Assembly (NCBI GenBank): GCA_040880545.1
Contig: JBBDIE010000136.1
Span: 1-18,372 of the forward strand
Reading direction: 5' to 3'
Length of the DNA stretch: 18,372 nt
From: M55B112 sp040880545
GTDB lineage: Bacteria; Bacteroidota; Bacteroidia; Bacteroidales; GCA-2748055
Shown: one piece after another, positions 8,675 to 16,839 of the stretch
How the letters are laid out: every line of letters begins with the position of its first letter
Numbering within the stretch: position 1 is the stretch's first letter
Notes under the pieces: model-generated
The model's database searches: none
Told to the model about the DNA's origin: nothing
What the model saw: the letters and a program-made list of their open reading frames with translations, nothing else
Position numbers and translations under genes: made by a program

Positions 8675-9238
8675 ATGAATTTAACCACCAGGATCAGGGC
8701 GGTAAACCGGATTTTTGCCCTGGCCGACGCACATACAGCCAAATTCCGGACTGCTTCAGGGCTGCGCTGCCTCGATAATTGCGGCCTCTGTTGTACCAAT
8801 CCAAATATACGGGCCACTGTGCTGGAGTTTTTACCACTGGCTCAGCACCTGGTGGTTTCGGATACACATATATCAGTTTATGAAAGACTTATATCACAAA
8901 ATGATACGGTATGTGTTAATTATAATCCCTTTGAATCCGCCGGACATTGTACAGCCTATCAGAACAGGGGGCTGATCTGCAGGATGTTTGGTTTTACTGC
9001 CCGGACCAATCAACATGGAAAACCGGAATTGGTGACCTGTAACCTGATCAAAAAATCCATCCCACAGGAGAAGATTGACAAAACGTTGATCAAAGCACCG
9101 GTAATGGCCGATTACTACATGAAACTGTATGGGATCGACCCCAATCTTTCAGTGCAATATCTTCCTGTTAATGAGTCGGTTAAAAAAGCTTTGGAAATAG
9201 TATTGCTGGAATCACAATTCCGTAAAAAACGGGCCTGA
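8675..9238 (+). CDS. YkgJ-family cysteine-cluster protein
   Basis: A 187-residue protein with a cysteine pattern typical of the YkgJ/UPF0153 family, thought to bind zinc or an iron-sulfur cluster. The visible cysteines are C32, C36, C39 and C40 (CLDNCGLCC), then C80, C92 (GHCTAYQNRG), C102 (LICRMFGF) and C122 (TCNLIK). The CxxY...R..CRxF arrangement is the family hallmark. No signal peptide or membrane segment is seen, so it is cytoplasmic. It starts 24 bases after the methyltransferase/ATP-grasp gene and is probably co-transcribed, so it may modify, protect or supply a metal centre for that pathway. The biochemical role of the family is poorly defined and the link is only by neighbourhood. 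It is followed by a candidate promoter at 9266 for the next unit. Confidence 0.82.
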   Translation: MNLTTRIRAVNRIFALADAHTAKFRTASGLRCLDNCGLCCTNPNIRATVLEFLPLAQHLVVSDTHISVYERLISQNDTVCVNYNPFESAGHCTAYQNRGLICRMFGFTARTNQHGKPELVTCNLIKKSIPQEKIDKTLIKAPVMADYYMKLYGIDPNLSVQYLPVNESVKKALEIVLLESQFRKKRA

Positions 9239-9265
9239 AATAAATTTTATATCGAATCTAAAGTG

Positions 9266-9273
9266 TAATTTTG
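9266..9273 (+). promoter_or_regulatory. Candidate -7 promoter element for the two-component genes
   Basis: TAATTTTG matches TAnnTTTG exactly and lies in the non-coding region between the YkgJ-type gene and the response regulator. No convincing -33 TTTG is present at the usual distance, and the implied leader of about 105 bases is long, so this is a moderate call. Confidence 0.35.
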
Positions 9274-9384
9274 GTGGGGCATTGATCCCATTAATTTATA
9301 TTTACTTAGTGCTTGCAAGAAAATGTCAATAGCTGCGTTATGGACAGACACTAATTATGCTGCATGATCGCTAAATACCTATCC

Positions 9385-10005
9385 ATGAGAATACTGGTAA
9401 TAGAAGATGAACCAAAAGTCGTTGCCTTTCTGAAAAAGGGACTGGAGGAAAATGGATTCGAAGTGGATGTGGCCTTCGATGGTCAGATGGGCGAGAAGCT
9501 GGTTTCCAGGGATCTGTATGATTTGATTATACTGGATATCATCATTCCTGGGATCAACGGAATTGAACTTTGCCGGCGGATCAGGGAGAAGAACATCATC
9601 TCTCCCGTTCTCATGCTGTCGGCACTGGGAACCACCGACGACAAGCTTGAAGGATTTGATGCAGGCGCCGATGATTACCTTGTTAAGCCCTTTGAGTTCA
9701 AGGAGCTGGTTGCCAGGATCAACGCCCTCACCAAACGAGTTTCCGGAATTCAAAAAAGCTCAAATTCCCTTAAAATAGCCGACCTGGAGCTGGACCTGAA
9801 CAGGAAGGTGGCCAAACGGGACGGAAAACTCATTGAACTGACCGCCAGGGAATTTGCATTACTTGAATATTTTATGCTAAACAGGGGAAAGGTAATGTCG
9901 CGGGCCGATATATCTGAAAAAGTGTGGGACATATCCTTTGATACCGGAACCAATGTGGTGGATGTATATGTGAATATTTTACGCCGTAAAATTGAAAAGG
10001 GATTC
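9385..10005 (+). CDS. OmpR/PhoB-family response regulator (3' end lost in assembly gap)
   Basis: A DNA-binding response regulator whose start is set at ATG 9385, giving the canonical N-terminus MRILVIEDEPK; the ATG at 9364 would add seven unusual residues. The receiver domain (residues 1-115) has the acidic pair E7/D8, the phosphoacceptor D51 (LIILDIIIPG), S79 at the switch position (VLMLSAL) and K101 (DYLVKPF). After a short linker, a winged-helix domain begins near residue 130 (LKIADLELDLNRKVAKRDGK, ELTAREFALLEYFMLNRGKVMSR) and runs to RRKIEKGF, where the 100-N gap begins. The missing end is expected to be the final hairpin of the wing, usually about 15-20 residues. The next gene is its probable kinase partner. 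The target genes cannot be inferred from the sequence. Confidence 0.9.
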
Positions 10006-10105
10006 NNNNNNNNNNNNNNNNNNNNNNNNNNNNNNNNNNNNNNNNNNNNNNNNNNNNNNNNNNNNNNNNNNNNNNNNNNNNNNNNNNNNNNNNNNNNNNN
10101 NNNNN
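10006..10105. other. Assembly gap (100 N) across the response regulator/kinase junction
   Basis: A run of exactly 100 N. The sequence to its left ends in the DNA-binding domain of the regulator, and the sequence to its right is already in the sensor part of the kinase. The missing piece should hold the end of the regulator, the start codon, the first membrane segment and most of the periplasmic sensor region of the kinase, which is more than 100 bases can hold. The number is therefore a placeholder. Confidence 0.97.
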
Positions 10106-11165
10106 AAAGGATATTGAAATGATCAGGGAATTGAAAACGGTCCGTTATAAAGAACGTACCTCCGATATTTTCGGGTACCATGAAGAAAGAGCCGGTGCGG
10201 ACCTGGTGATCATCTGTTCCGCAACAGATCTCTTCGGAATGAAAAAACTCTCCAGGCTCCGTTTTATCCTGGCTTCCGTTTTCCTGGTTAGCCTGGTGGT
10301 GGTATATTTTACAGGACGACAGTTTGCCTCCGGAGCACTTGAGCCAATCTCCCAACTGGTCAGAGAGGTGGACCAGATCGATATCACAAGGATCAGTTCA
10401 CGTATTACAACCCGGGGTGACAGTGACGAAATAGCCCAACTGACAGACACTTTCAACAAGATGCTGGCCCGGTTGGACACGGCATTCAAATTTCAGAAAA
10501 TATTTATACCCAACGCATCCCACGAGCTGCTCACTCCCCTTACAGCCATTACCGGGCAATTGGAAGTGGCACTGATGAAGGACCGTGATGTGGAGGAGTA
10601 CAAAGCAACATTGGGCTCTGTGCTGGAAGATATTAAAAGCCTGAATGAATTAACCAACCGGCTGCTGATTCTCACCCGGCTGGGTGGTGAACATACACCC
10701 GATAAATTCAACCTGGTACGGATCGATGAAATCCTTTGGAACTCCCGTTCAGAACTGATAAAACGTAATAAACAGTTCAATATCAATATCTTCTTCACCG
10801 ATTTTATACAGGGGGAGCACCACCTCAACAGTAACGGCAACCCCACCCTGCTGAAAACCGCCTTTATGAATATCATTGAAAACGGCTGCAAATACTCTTC
10901 CGACCACAGGACCGATATTTATCTTTCTGTCATTGAAAATGCTTGCGAAATTCTGTTTAAAGATGAGGGCATCGGGATTCCCGGAGAGGATCTGGATTAT
11001 ATCTTCCATCCGTTTTACAGGGGTGGCAATGTGAAAAATAACAAAGGACACGGCATCGGGCTCTCACTGGTGGAAAGTGTGATCCTGTTGCACCATGGAA
11101 CAATCAGTGTGAATTCAAAACTGAAAACCGGAACCGAGGTGAGAATAACCCTGCCCCTCAACTGA
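10106..11165 (+). CDS. HAMP-containing sensor histidine kinase (5' end lost in assembly gap)
   Basis: The C-terminal part of an inner-membrane histidine kinase; the reading frame enters from the N gap, so the ATG at 10119 (MIREL) is an internal codon, not the start. A short piece of extracytoplasmic domain is visible, then a transmembrane segment (LRFILASVFLVSLVVVYF, coded about 10257-10310), a HAMP domain, and the H-box NASHELLTPLTAITGQ with the phosphorylated histidine at 10521-10523. The common SHELRTPL has Leu in place of Arg here. The N-box (NIIENGCKYS, Asn at 10881-10883), G1-box (DEGIGIP) and G2-box (GHGIGLSLVES) are intact, so the enzyme should be active. It is similar in layout to Bacteroidota CusS/ArlS-like kinases. 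Its partner is the regulator just upstream; the signal is unknown since the sensor region is missing. Confidence 0.9.
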
Positions 11166-11384
11166 CTCCAAGATAAGACAACGAAGGATTACCTGTATCA
11201 GGTTTCAGACACATACAACAGATTCCACAAATTATAACAGATATTCTTCAAACCAATAATTTAAGCGGCCGGTTTGGATTTAATTTATTATTTTTCGGAA
11301 TTGGTAAACTTGTGATTACAAGAAAATGGCAAGCACGACAAAATATGATAATTTTAATCTTACTAACTACTAACCAATTCAATC

Positions 11385-12926
11385 ATGAGAAAAAATCTGT
11401 TCTTGCTTATTGCAGTATTTCTAATCGCCTCTTCTGTTTACGCGCAGAATGAAACAGATGCTACCATTGTCATATCGGCCGACCAGGGAACCGATATCAT
11501 TAACAGACATATTTACGGACACTTCTCTGAACACCTGGGAAACTGCATTTATGGTGGTTACTGGGTTGGAAAGGATTCGCCCATTCCAAACACCAACGGC
11601 ATACGCAACGATGTTGTTGATGCACTGCGAAAGATCCATATTCCCAATCTACGGTGGCCGGGCGGTTGTTTTGCAGACGAGTATCACTGGATGGACGGGA
11701 TAGGTCCCGCCGAAGACAGGCCCAAAATGGTGAATACTCACTGGGGAGGTGTTACGGAAGACAACAGCTTCGGAACCCACGAATTTCTGGAACTGTGCGA
11801 ACAACTGGGCACCGAGCCTGTGATATGCGGAAACGTGGGAAGCGGTACGGTACAGGAGATGTCCCAGTGGGTGGAATACCTCAATTTCGACGGCATCAGT
11901 CCCATGGCCAACCTCCGCAGGACAAACGGCAGGGAGGAAGCCTGGGGCGTTAAATACTGGGGTGTTGGAAATGAAAACTGGGGATGCGGAGGTAATATGA
12001 CCGCCGAATTCTATGCCGATCAGTATAGGAGATTTGCCACGTTCTGCCGTAACTATGGAGAAAACAGGCTTTATAAAATCGCGGGAGGAGCCAATTCAAC
12101 GGACTACCACTGGACGGAAACATTGATGAAAAATGTTCCGCATCACATGATGAACGGTATCTCACTTCACTATTATACCACCAACTGGAGCAACAAAGGA
12201 TCTGCCACCGAATTCGGGGAGGAACTTTATTTTGATGTGCTGAGGAGATGCTACGAAATTGAAGATGCCATCGATAAACATATCGTTATCATGGATAAAT
12301 ACGATCCCCGGAAAAGGGTTTCGCTGGTATTCGACGAATGGGGAACCTGGTACAACGTGGAACCGGGAACAAATCCCGGATTCCTTTTCCAGCAAAATAC
12401 CATGCGCGATGCACTGGTGGCAGGGATCACCCTGAATTACCTCAATGAAAGGTGCGACAGGATTAGCATGGCTAATATTGCACAAACGGTCAATGTACTG
12501 CAGGCGCTCATCTTCACCGAAGATGAAAAAATGTTGCTCACTCCCACCTATCACATTTATGATATGTACAAGGTGCATCACGATGCCCGGCTTCTGCCCA
12601 TCTCAATCGAAACGCCGGTATACCAATATGGTGACCAGTCACTGGATGCCATCAGTGCCAGCGCATCGAAGGACCAGGAAGGGAACATCCATATCTCCCT
12701 GGTAAATATTGATATGAAGGAAACCCATAGTGTGACCATCGAAATGGAAGGGTTGGGAGGCAAAAAGATTTCAGGAACCATCCTTGCATCAGATGCAGCA
12801 AATAATCACAATACTTTTGAAGATCCCGACAACGTTGTTCCAGAGAAATTTAAAGGCGCTAAAGTAAAAAACGGTATGCTCACCCTGGATCTCCCCCCCA
12901 GTTCAGTTGTCGTACTTGCATTGTAG
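11385..12926 (+). CDS. Secreted GH51 alpha-L-arabinofuranosidase
   Basis: A 513-residue glycoside hydrolase that removes terminal alpha-L-arabinofuranosyl units from plant polysaccharides such as arabinan and arabinoxylan. A signal peptide (MRKNLFLLIAVFLIASSVYA) shows export. The GH51 landmarks are FSEHLGNCIYGGYWVG (47-62), PNLRWPGGCFADEYHW (87-102), the acid/base E197 in WGVGNENWG and the nucleophile E318 in LVFDEWGTWY. The (beta/alpha)8 barrel spans about residues 30-400, and a C-terminal beta-sandwich of about 100 residues (ISASASKDQEGNIHISLVN to SSVVVLAL) completes the usual family length. It is not next to SusC/SusD genes, so it is a stand-alone enzyme here and not part of a visible polysaccharide utilisation locus. 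The 219-base region before it (11166-11384) is AT-rich without a clear consensus promoter. A terminator follows at 13094-13139. Confidence 0.93.
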   Translation: MRKNLFLLIAVFLIASSVYAQNETDATIVISADQGTDIINRHIYGHFSEHLGNCIYGGYWVGKDSPIPNTNGIRNDVVDALRKIHIPNLRWPGGCFADEYHWMDGIGPAEDRPKMVNTHWGGVTEDNSFGTHEFLELCEQLGTEPVICGNVGSGTVQEMSQWVEYLNFDGISPMANLRRTNGREEAWGVKYWGVGNENWGCGGNMTAEFYADQYRRFATFCRNYGENRLYKIAGGANSTDYHWTETLMKNVPHHMMNGISLHYYTTNWSNKGSATEFGEELYFDVLRRCYEIEDAIDKHIVIMDKYDPRKRVSLVFDEWGTWYNVEPGTNPGFLFQQNTMRDALVAGITLNYLNERCDRISMANIAQTVNVLQALIFTEDEKMLLTPTYHIYDMYKVHHDARLLPISIETPVYQYGDQSLDAISASASKDQEGNIHISLVNIDMKETHSVTIEMEGLGGKKISGTILASDAANNHNTFEDPDNVVPEKFKGAKVKNGMLTLDLPPSSVVVLAL

Positions 12927-12981
12927 GTAGAGTTTGCCAATAAAGTAGAATGGCTGGATCATAATGTTCGGTATCAAGGGT

Positions 12982-13078
12982 TATTCCCTGCGGTCATGAG
13001 CTCAAAACTTTCAGTTTTTCGGTTGCGAAGTCGGGCATAACACAGTTTTTGACGTTTTTTTGCAAGCACCAGGGAATA
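12982..13078 (+). other. Potential structured RNA region in the 3' UTR
   Basis: TATTCCCTG at 12982-12990 pairs perfectly with CAGGGAATA at 13070-13078. Between them are two small hairpins: AAAACT-ttc-AGTTTT (13004-13018) and TTCG-gttg-CGAA (13018-13029). The stretch from 12927 to 13093 has no long reading frame. It lies between the arabinofuranosidase stop and the terminator, so it would be transcribed. It may be just a 3' UTR, a small RNA, or a decayed repeat; the fold is read by eye and not computed. Confidence 0.35.
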
Positions 13079-13093
13079 TTATTTCATGAAAAT

Positions 13094-13139
13094 GAGGAAG
13101 CAGATCCCCGGAACATCTGGATTTCTTCCTCTTTTTTTT
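13094..13139 (+). terminator. Rho-independent terminator after the arabinofuranosidase gene
   Basis: GAGGAAG at 13094-13100 pairs with CTTCCTC at 13125-13131; directly inside, CAGAT (13101-13105) pairs with ATCTG (13115-13119). Eight T residues follow at 13132-13139. The stem and T-tract point to plus-strand termination, ending the transcript from the GH51 gene. It abuts the promoter of the FemAB-like gene. Confidence 0.88.
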
Positions 13140-13160
13140 CGTCCTTAAAAATCACATGTT

Positions 13161-13168
13161 TACCTTTG
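13161..13168 (+). promoter_or_regulatory. -7 promoter element for the FemAB-like gene
   Basis: TACCTTTG fits TAnnTTTG exactly and lies 22 bases before the ATG at 13191, leaving a short leader. No clear TTTG -33 element is seen: the place where it should be is the T-tract of the preceding terminator. Confidence 0.55.
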
Positions 13169-13190
13169 TATCCGATTTAACAGGTTGGAA

Positions 13191-14315
13191 ATGAATTGTA
13201 AACTGGAAAGCAAGGAAGTTCAGGAGATAGACAGTTGTAACATTGTACAGCAAACTTCGTTTTGGGCCAGTGTAAAAAACCAACAGGGGATTGATCCTGT
13301 TGCCTTTAACTACACCGCTACAGATGACCTGCTGCATGCAAACAGCAGCTCAGCCAAACATACCAAAGGCGATTTACTGGTACTGCTCAGGTATGTGGAC
13401 AATTTCCACTGCATCGCCTATGTTCCTTATGGCCCCAAAGATGAACCCGACTTCGAGCACCAGGGCCCCTTCCTGGAGGAGCTGTCTGAAGTACTCCGGC
13501 CACATCTGCCGGTCAACTGCATCATGATACGGTATGATCTCCCCTGGGAAAACCAGTGGGCGGCAGAAGAGGACTATTTCGATACGGCCGGAAACTGGAT
13601 CGGGCCCCCTGCCTTCAACAACCAGAATTTCCGGGTCAACTTCAATACCAGGAACTGGAACCTGCACAAAAGTTATAGTGACAACCTGCCGTCCAATACC
13701 ATATTCCTCGACCTGGACCAAAGCCCGGAGGTGCTCATGCAAAAAATGAAGCCCAAAACCCGCTATAATATCAGGCTCTCACACCGAAAGGGAATAAAGG
13801 TAACCAACCATGGAATGGAGATGCTTGATACGTGGTATGCACTGTACAGGGAAACTACCCTAAGAAACAGTGTTACGCTCCACAGCAGGGATTATTTTCA
13901 GTCTGTATTGAGAAGCCGGTATGAGAACAACTCCGCCGATGTGGATGTCCGGCTGCTCATGGCAGCTCTGGACGGAGAATACCTGGCTGCCATGTTCCTG
14001 GTTCGCTCCCATAAAAGAGGCAGCTATCTGTATGGCGCCTCATCAGAAAGAAATCGTAATGCCATGGCCACCTATGCCCTGCAATGGGAGGCCATAAGGC
14101 TGGCCAGGGAGTCGGGCTGCAGGGAATACGATATGTTCGGGGTTCCGCCCAATCCTAACCCTTCACATCCCATGCATGGACTGTACCGGTTTAAAAGCGG
14201 GTTCGGGGGCCAGTTGTTCCACAGAATGGGTTGTTGGGACTATCCGCTGATGGAACCGGAATATCAAACCTATATAGCACAGGAAGTGAACGGTCAGAAA
14301 TACCATGTGCACTGA
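13191..14315 (+). CDS. FemAB/GNAT-fold aminoacyl-transferase-like protein
   Basis: A 374-residue cytoplasmic protein. The ATG at 13191 is preferred over a TTG at 13185, because a promoter element sits just upstream and both give the same N-terminus apart from two residues. Family signs are the N-terminal QTSFWASVKNQQG motif, the central KMKPKTRYNIRLSHRKGIKV, YALYRETTLRNSVTLHSRDY, YLYGASSERNRNAMATYALQW and EYDMFGVPPNPNPSHPMHGL followed by YRFKSGFGG. This is the FemX/FemAB double-GNAT pattern, in which an amino acid is moved from aminoacyl-tRNA onto the stem peptide of a cell-wall precursor. From memory it is closest to spirochaete proteins annotated as FemAB. Most Bacteroidota have directly cross-linked peptidoglycan, so the true acceptor is uncertain. 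It converges with the minus-strand DUF294 gene with only 13 bases between stops. Confidence 0.8.
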   Translation: MNCKLESKEVQEIDSCNIVQQTSFWASVKNQQGIDPVAFNYTATDDLLHANSSSAKHTKGDLLVLLRYVDNFHCIAYVPYGPKDEPDFEHQGPFLEELSEVLRPHLPVNCIMIRYDLPWENQWAAEEDYFDTAGNWIGPPAFNNQNFRVNFNTRNWNLHKSYSDNLPSNTIFLDLDQSPEVLMQKMKPKTRYNIRLSHRKGIKVTNHGMEMLDTWYALYRETTLRNSVTLHSRDYFQSVLRSRYENNSADVDVRLLMAALDGEYLAAMFLVRSHKRGSYLYGASSERNRNAMATYALQWEAIRLARESGCREYDMFGVPPNPNPSHPMHGLYRFKSGFGGQLFHRMGCWDYPLMEPEYQTYIAQEVNGQKYHVH

Positions 14316-14328
14316 CCCTGTCCAATAA

Positions 14329-16821
14329 TCACCCCTTAAAATCAAAACCTGTCTTTGTTTGAAGGTTGCCGATCCCGGAAAATACCTTTTTCAATATCGA
14401 AATTTCCATCCTGGTAAGTGCATTCAGATTCACAAGGTTCCCTGGGATCTCGCCGCTGAAAATATTAATTGCCTGGAACCTGAGCCGCAGGTGCATCAAT
14501 AATTCAAATGTCTCAGTAAGTTCTTCAAAACTCTCATTATCAATTACCTTCAGATCTGCCAATCTCTCCAGTCTTTCCATACTCCCGGTTACTATCAGCT
14601 TCTCCCTGATGGCATACAGGCGGATAAAGGCAATCACCGGTAACATCACCTTTTTAATATCGAGATTGAGCTCGTCTGCCCCCGACACCTTCCCCACGAT
14701 ATTACCAAATATATTCAAGGGAGGTTTAAAATTCAACACGGCCATGGCCATCTGGTAAAAGAATACTGACTTGTTGGCGGAAACCTCATGCACATACTTC
14801 CGGAGTCCGTCAACCAACGACCTGTCGCCATAAATAAACCTGAAATCGAAGAAAATTCCAGCCTCCAGAACGTCCTGCGGATTTCCATGGTTGATCCAGT
14901 CGCTGAAATATTTTTTCCACACTGCCAGTTTCACTGTCCATTTGGGGTTCCTGGCCATGATCTCTCCCTTGCAGTAATGGTATCCAATAGCGTGCAGATC
15001 CCTGTTCACCCTCGCCCCCAATGCAAGAAAATAATCCTCTACTCCCTGCTTCTTAGTCTCTTCAATTACAATGGCATTGTCCTGATCCGTTGCCAGTGTC
15101 TGTTCCCCCCTACCTTCACTTCCCATTACCATAAAGGCAAACCCACACGGTGCGGACCCCAGTTCCTCCATTCCAAGTTCAATGACCCTCTTATGCATGG
15201 CATCAGCCACTGATGTAATGGTACGGGTGATGCTGTGACTTTTGGCCCCGCTTTCTGTCAGTGCCCTGACCAGTACCGGGAGTCGCTTGTAAATTGCAGC
15301 AAGCTGCTCCGTGTTTTCAGCATTTGCTATCTCCCATACCATGAAACTGATGGAATTAATGGGCATCTCTGTCAACTGCTCCCGGCCAAACACACCAACA
15401 ATCTCTCCTTTCGGATCAACCATCGCCAGGTGGGAGATTTTTTTTAATTTTAATTCCAGTAACGCATCATGGAGCAGTGCATTTTCCGAAATGGTCACAA
15501 CGGGGGAGGTCATCACCTCAACCACCGGCCTGCCTGGATCGATATTGGCTGACAAAACCCTGTTACGGAGGTCATTGCTTGTGATTACACCCACGATTTC
15601 ATCCTGTTGGGTCATAAAAATTATGTTTCTGCCCTTACGGGTCATCAGATGGGCTACCTCCCTTATGGTTGTAGCAGAGGGACATTTTTTTACTGCCTGT
15701 GCCAACGGCTTTATTGGCTGATCCATAAGTAGCAAAGCGGTCTGCAGTTCGTCCGAAAGCTGTCTGAACGCCTTGTCCATCTGCTGCTTGCTTCCCACCT
15801 CTTTAACAAGCACTACAAATCCGGTTTCATCAGCGTAGGGGATCATGGAAGCAGAGATCACCACCTCTTTCTCTGTTCCTGTATTACATTCTAACATGGT
15901 TTCAAGGGAAACCGACTTTTTGGCGTTGGTGAACATCCCCGTCAGCTCCTCCCATGTAAGCCTGAATAGATCTTCAAAATGCATGTTCCGCAGCTCACTG
16001 GGATTATACCCGCTTACTGTTCCGAAGGTAATATTGGAGAAAATAAGATCCCCCCTCAGGAACATCAATGTTGCTTCTGTTGAAGCCTCCACAAGCGATT
16101 TGTACTTTTGCCTTGATAACCTGAGTTTCTGTTCCGCATTTTTCCTTCCCCGCTCCATTCCCAGGCTCTGCCTGATAATAAAGGCCAGGATGATGCCAAT
16201 CAGCAGGGTAAACAGCAGGGTGATCCGCAAAAGCTTGTTTTTTAATACCCTGATCTCTTCCCGGACATCTTCCAGGTAGATCCCGGTTCCAACGATCCAG
16301 CCCCACGGTTCGAACCCCTTTACATAGGATAATTTCGGGACAATTCGTGTTGAATCATCCTGCCACTGCCACATATAATTGATAAACCCTTCCCCATCCT
16401 GTTCCACCGTTTCTTTTGCCTCCACAAAAAGCAATTTCCCCTCCGGGTCCTGGTAATCAGACAGACCAGTACCCACCAGTTCTCTCCTGTATGGATGCAT
16501 GATCATCATCGGCTGACGGTCGATAACCCAAAAATAATCCTTGTTCTCATCGCCGTACCTCACCTGCTCAATCCGCTTTACAGCCAGTAATTTAGCACTG
16601 TCTTCCGGTAAAGTCTGCTCCACCACCTCCTGGTGGTATTCATCCAATAAACTCCAGGCAGTATTGGTCAGCTGGGAGATCATCTCCTTCTTCCCATCCA
16701 TGATATTTTTCTCGAACGCCGGGAGGATCACCAGAAAGATCAACAGTATAAAAAACCCTATCGCCAGTATGGAAGGAAGTACAATGGATATGAAAAATCT
16801 GTGTAAATTGTTGTCAGGCAT
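14329..16821 (-). CDS. Membrane sensor nucleotidyltransferase: Cache, PAS, CBS pair and DUF294
   Basis: An 830-residue inner-membrane protein. A first membrane segment (about 10-34) and a second (about 199-216) enclose a periplasmic Cache-type sensor (about 36-195; RYGDENKDYFWVID, MIMHPYRRELVG, EPWGWIVGTGIYLEDV). In the cytoplasm follow a PAS-like domain (about 240-345; KYKSLVEASTEATLMF, VSGYNPSELRNM), two CBS domains (about 380-430 and 432-490; MTRKGRNIIFM, MTSPVVTISENALLHDAL) and a DUF294 nucleotidyltransferase (about 530-680) with GSEGRGEQTLATDQDNA at 567-583 and the metal-binding D579 and D581, as in GlnD. A helical DUF294 C-terminal domain ends the chain. DUF294 proteins usually carry a cyclic-nucleotide-binding domain before the CBS pair; here Cache and PAS take its place. 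The substrate is unknown. The gene begins 18 bases after the phosphoesterase stop, so they form an operon. Confidence 0.87.
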   Translation of the reverse strand: MPDNNLHRFFISIVLPSILAIGFFILLIFLVILPAFEKNIMDGKKEMISQLTNTAWSLLDEYHQEVVEQTLPEDSAKLLAVKRIEQVRYGDENKDYFWVIDRQPMMIMHPYRRELVGTGLSDYQDPEGKLLFVEAKETVEQDGEGFINYMWQWQDDSTRIVPKLSYVKGFEPWGWIVGTGIYLEDVREEIRVLKNKLLRITLLFTLLIGIILAFIIRQSLGMERGRKNAEQKLRLSRQKYKSLVEASTEATLMFLRGDLIFSNITFGTVSGYNPSELRNMHFEDLFRLTWEELTGMFTNAKKSVSLETMLECNTGTEKEVVISASMIPYADETGFVVLVKEVGSKQQMDKAFRQLSDELQTALLLMDQPIKPLAQAVKKCPSATTIREVAHLMTRKGRNIIFMTQQDEIVGVITSNDLRNRVLSANIDPGRPVVEVMTSPVVTISENALLHDALLELKLKKISHLAMVDPKGEIVGVFGREQLTEMPINSISFMVWEIANAENTEQLAAIYKRLPVLVRALTESGAKSHSITRTITSVADAMHKRVIELGMEELGSAPCGFAFMVMGSEGRGEQTLATDQDNAIVIEETKKQGVEDYFLALGARVNRDLHAIGYHYCKGEIMARNPKWTVKLAVWKKYFSDWINHGNPQDVLEAGIFFDFRFIYGDRSLVDGLRKYVHEVSANKSVFFYQMAMAVLNFKPPLNIFGNIVGKVSGADELNLDIKKVMLPVIAFIRLYAIREKLIVTGSMERLERLADLKVIDNESFEELTETFELLMHLRLRFQAINIFSGEIPGNLVNLNALTRMEISILKKVFSGIGNLQTKTGFDFKG

Positions 16822-16839
16822 CGGTTATTTATTAGGGTG

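Noticed and set aside
10119..11165. Complete histidine kinase starting at ATG 10119
   Set aside because: The frame is open into the N gap and the first membrane segment and sensor domain would be missing.
13374..13742. Minus-strand 122-residue frame inside the FemAB-like gene
   Set aside because: It is the complement of well-conserved FemAB sequence and shows no features of its own.
15311..15721. Plus-strand 136-residue frame
   Set aside because: It is antisense to the CBS domains of the DUF294 gene, whose protein motifs are clear; no motif is seen in the plus frame.
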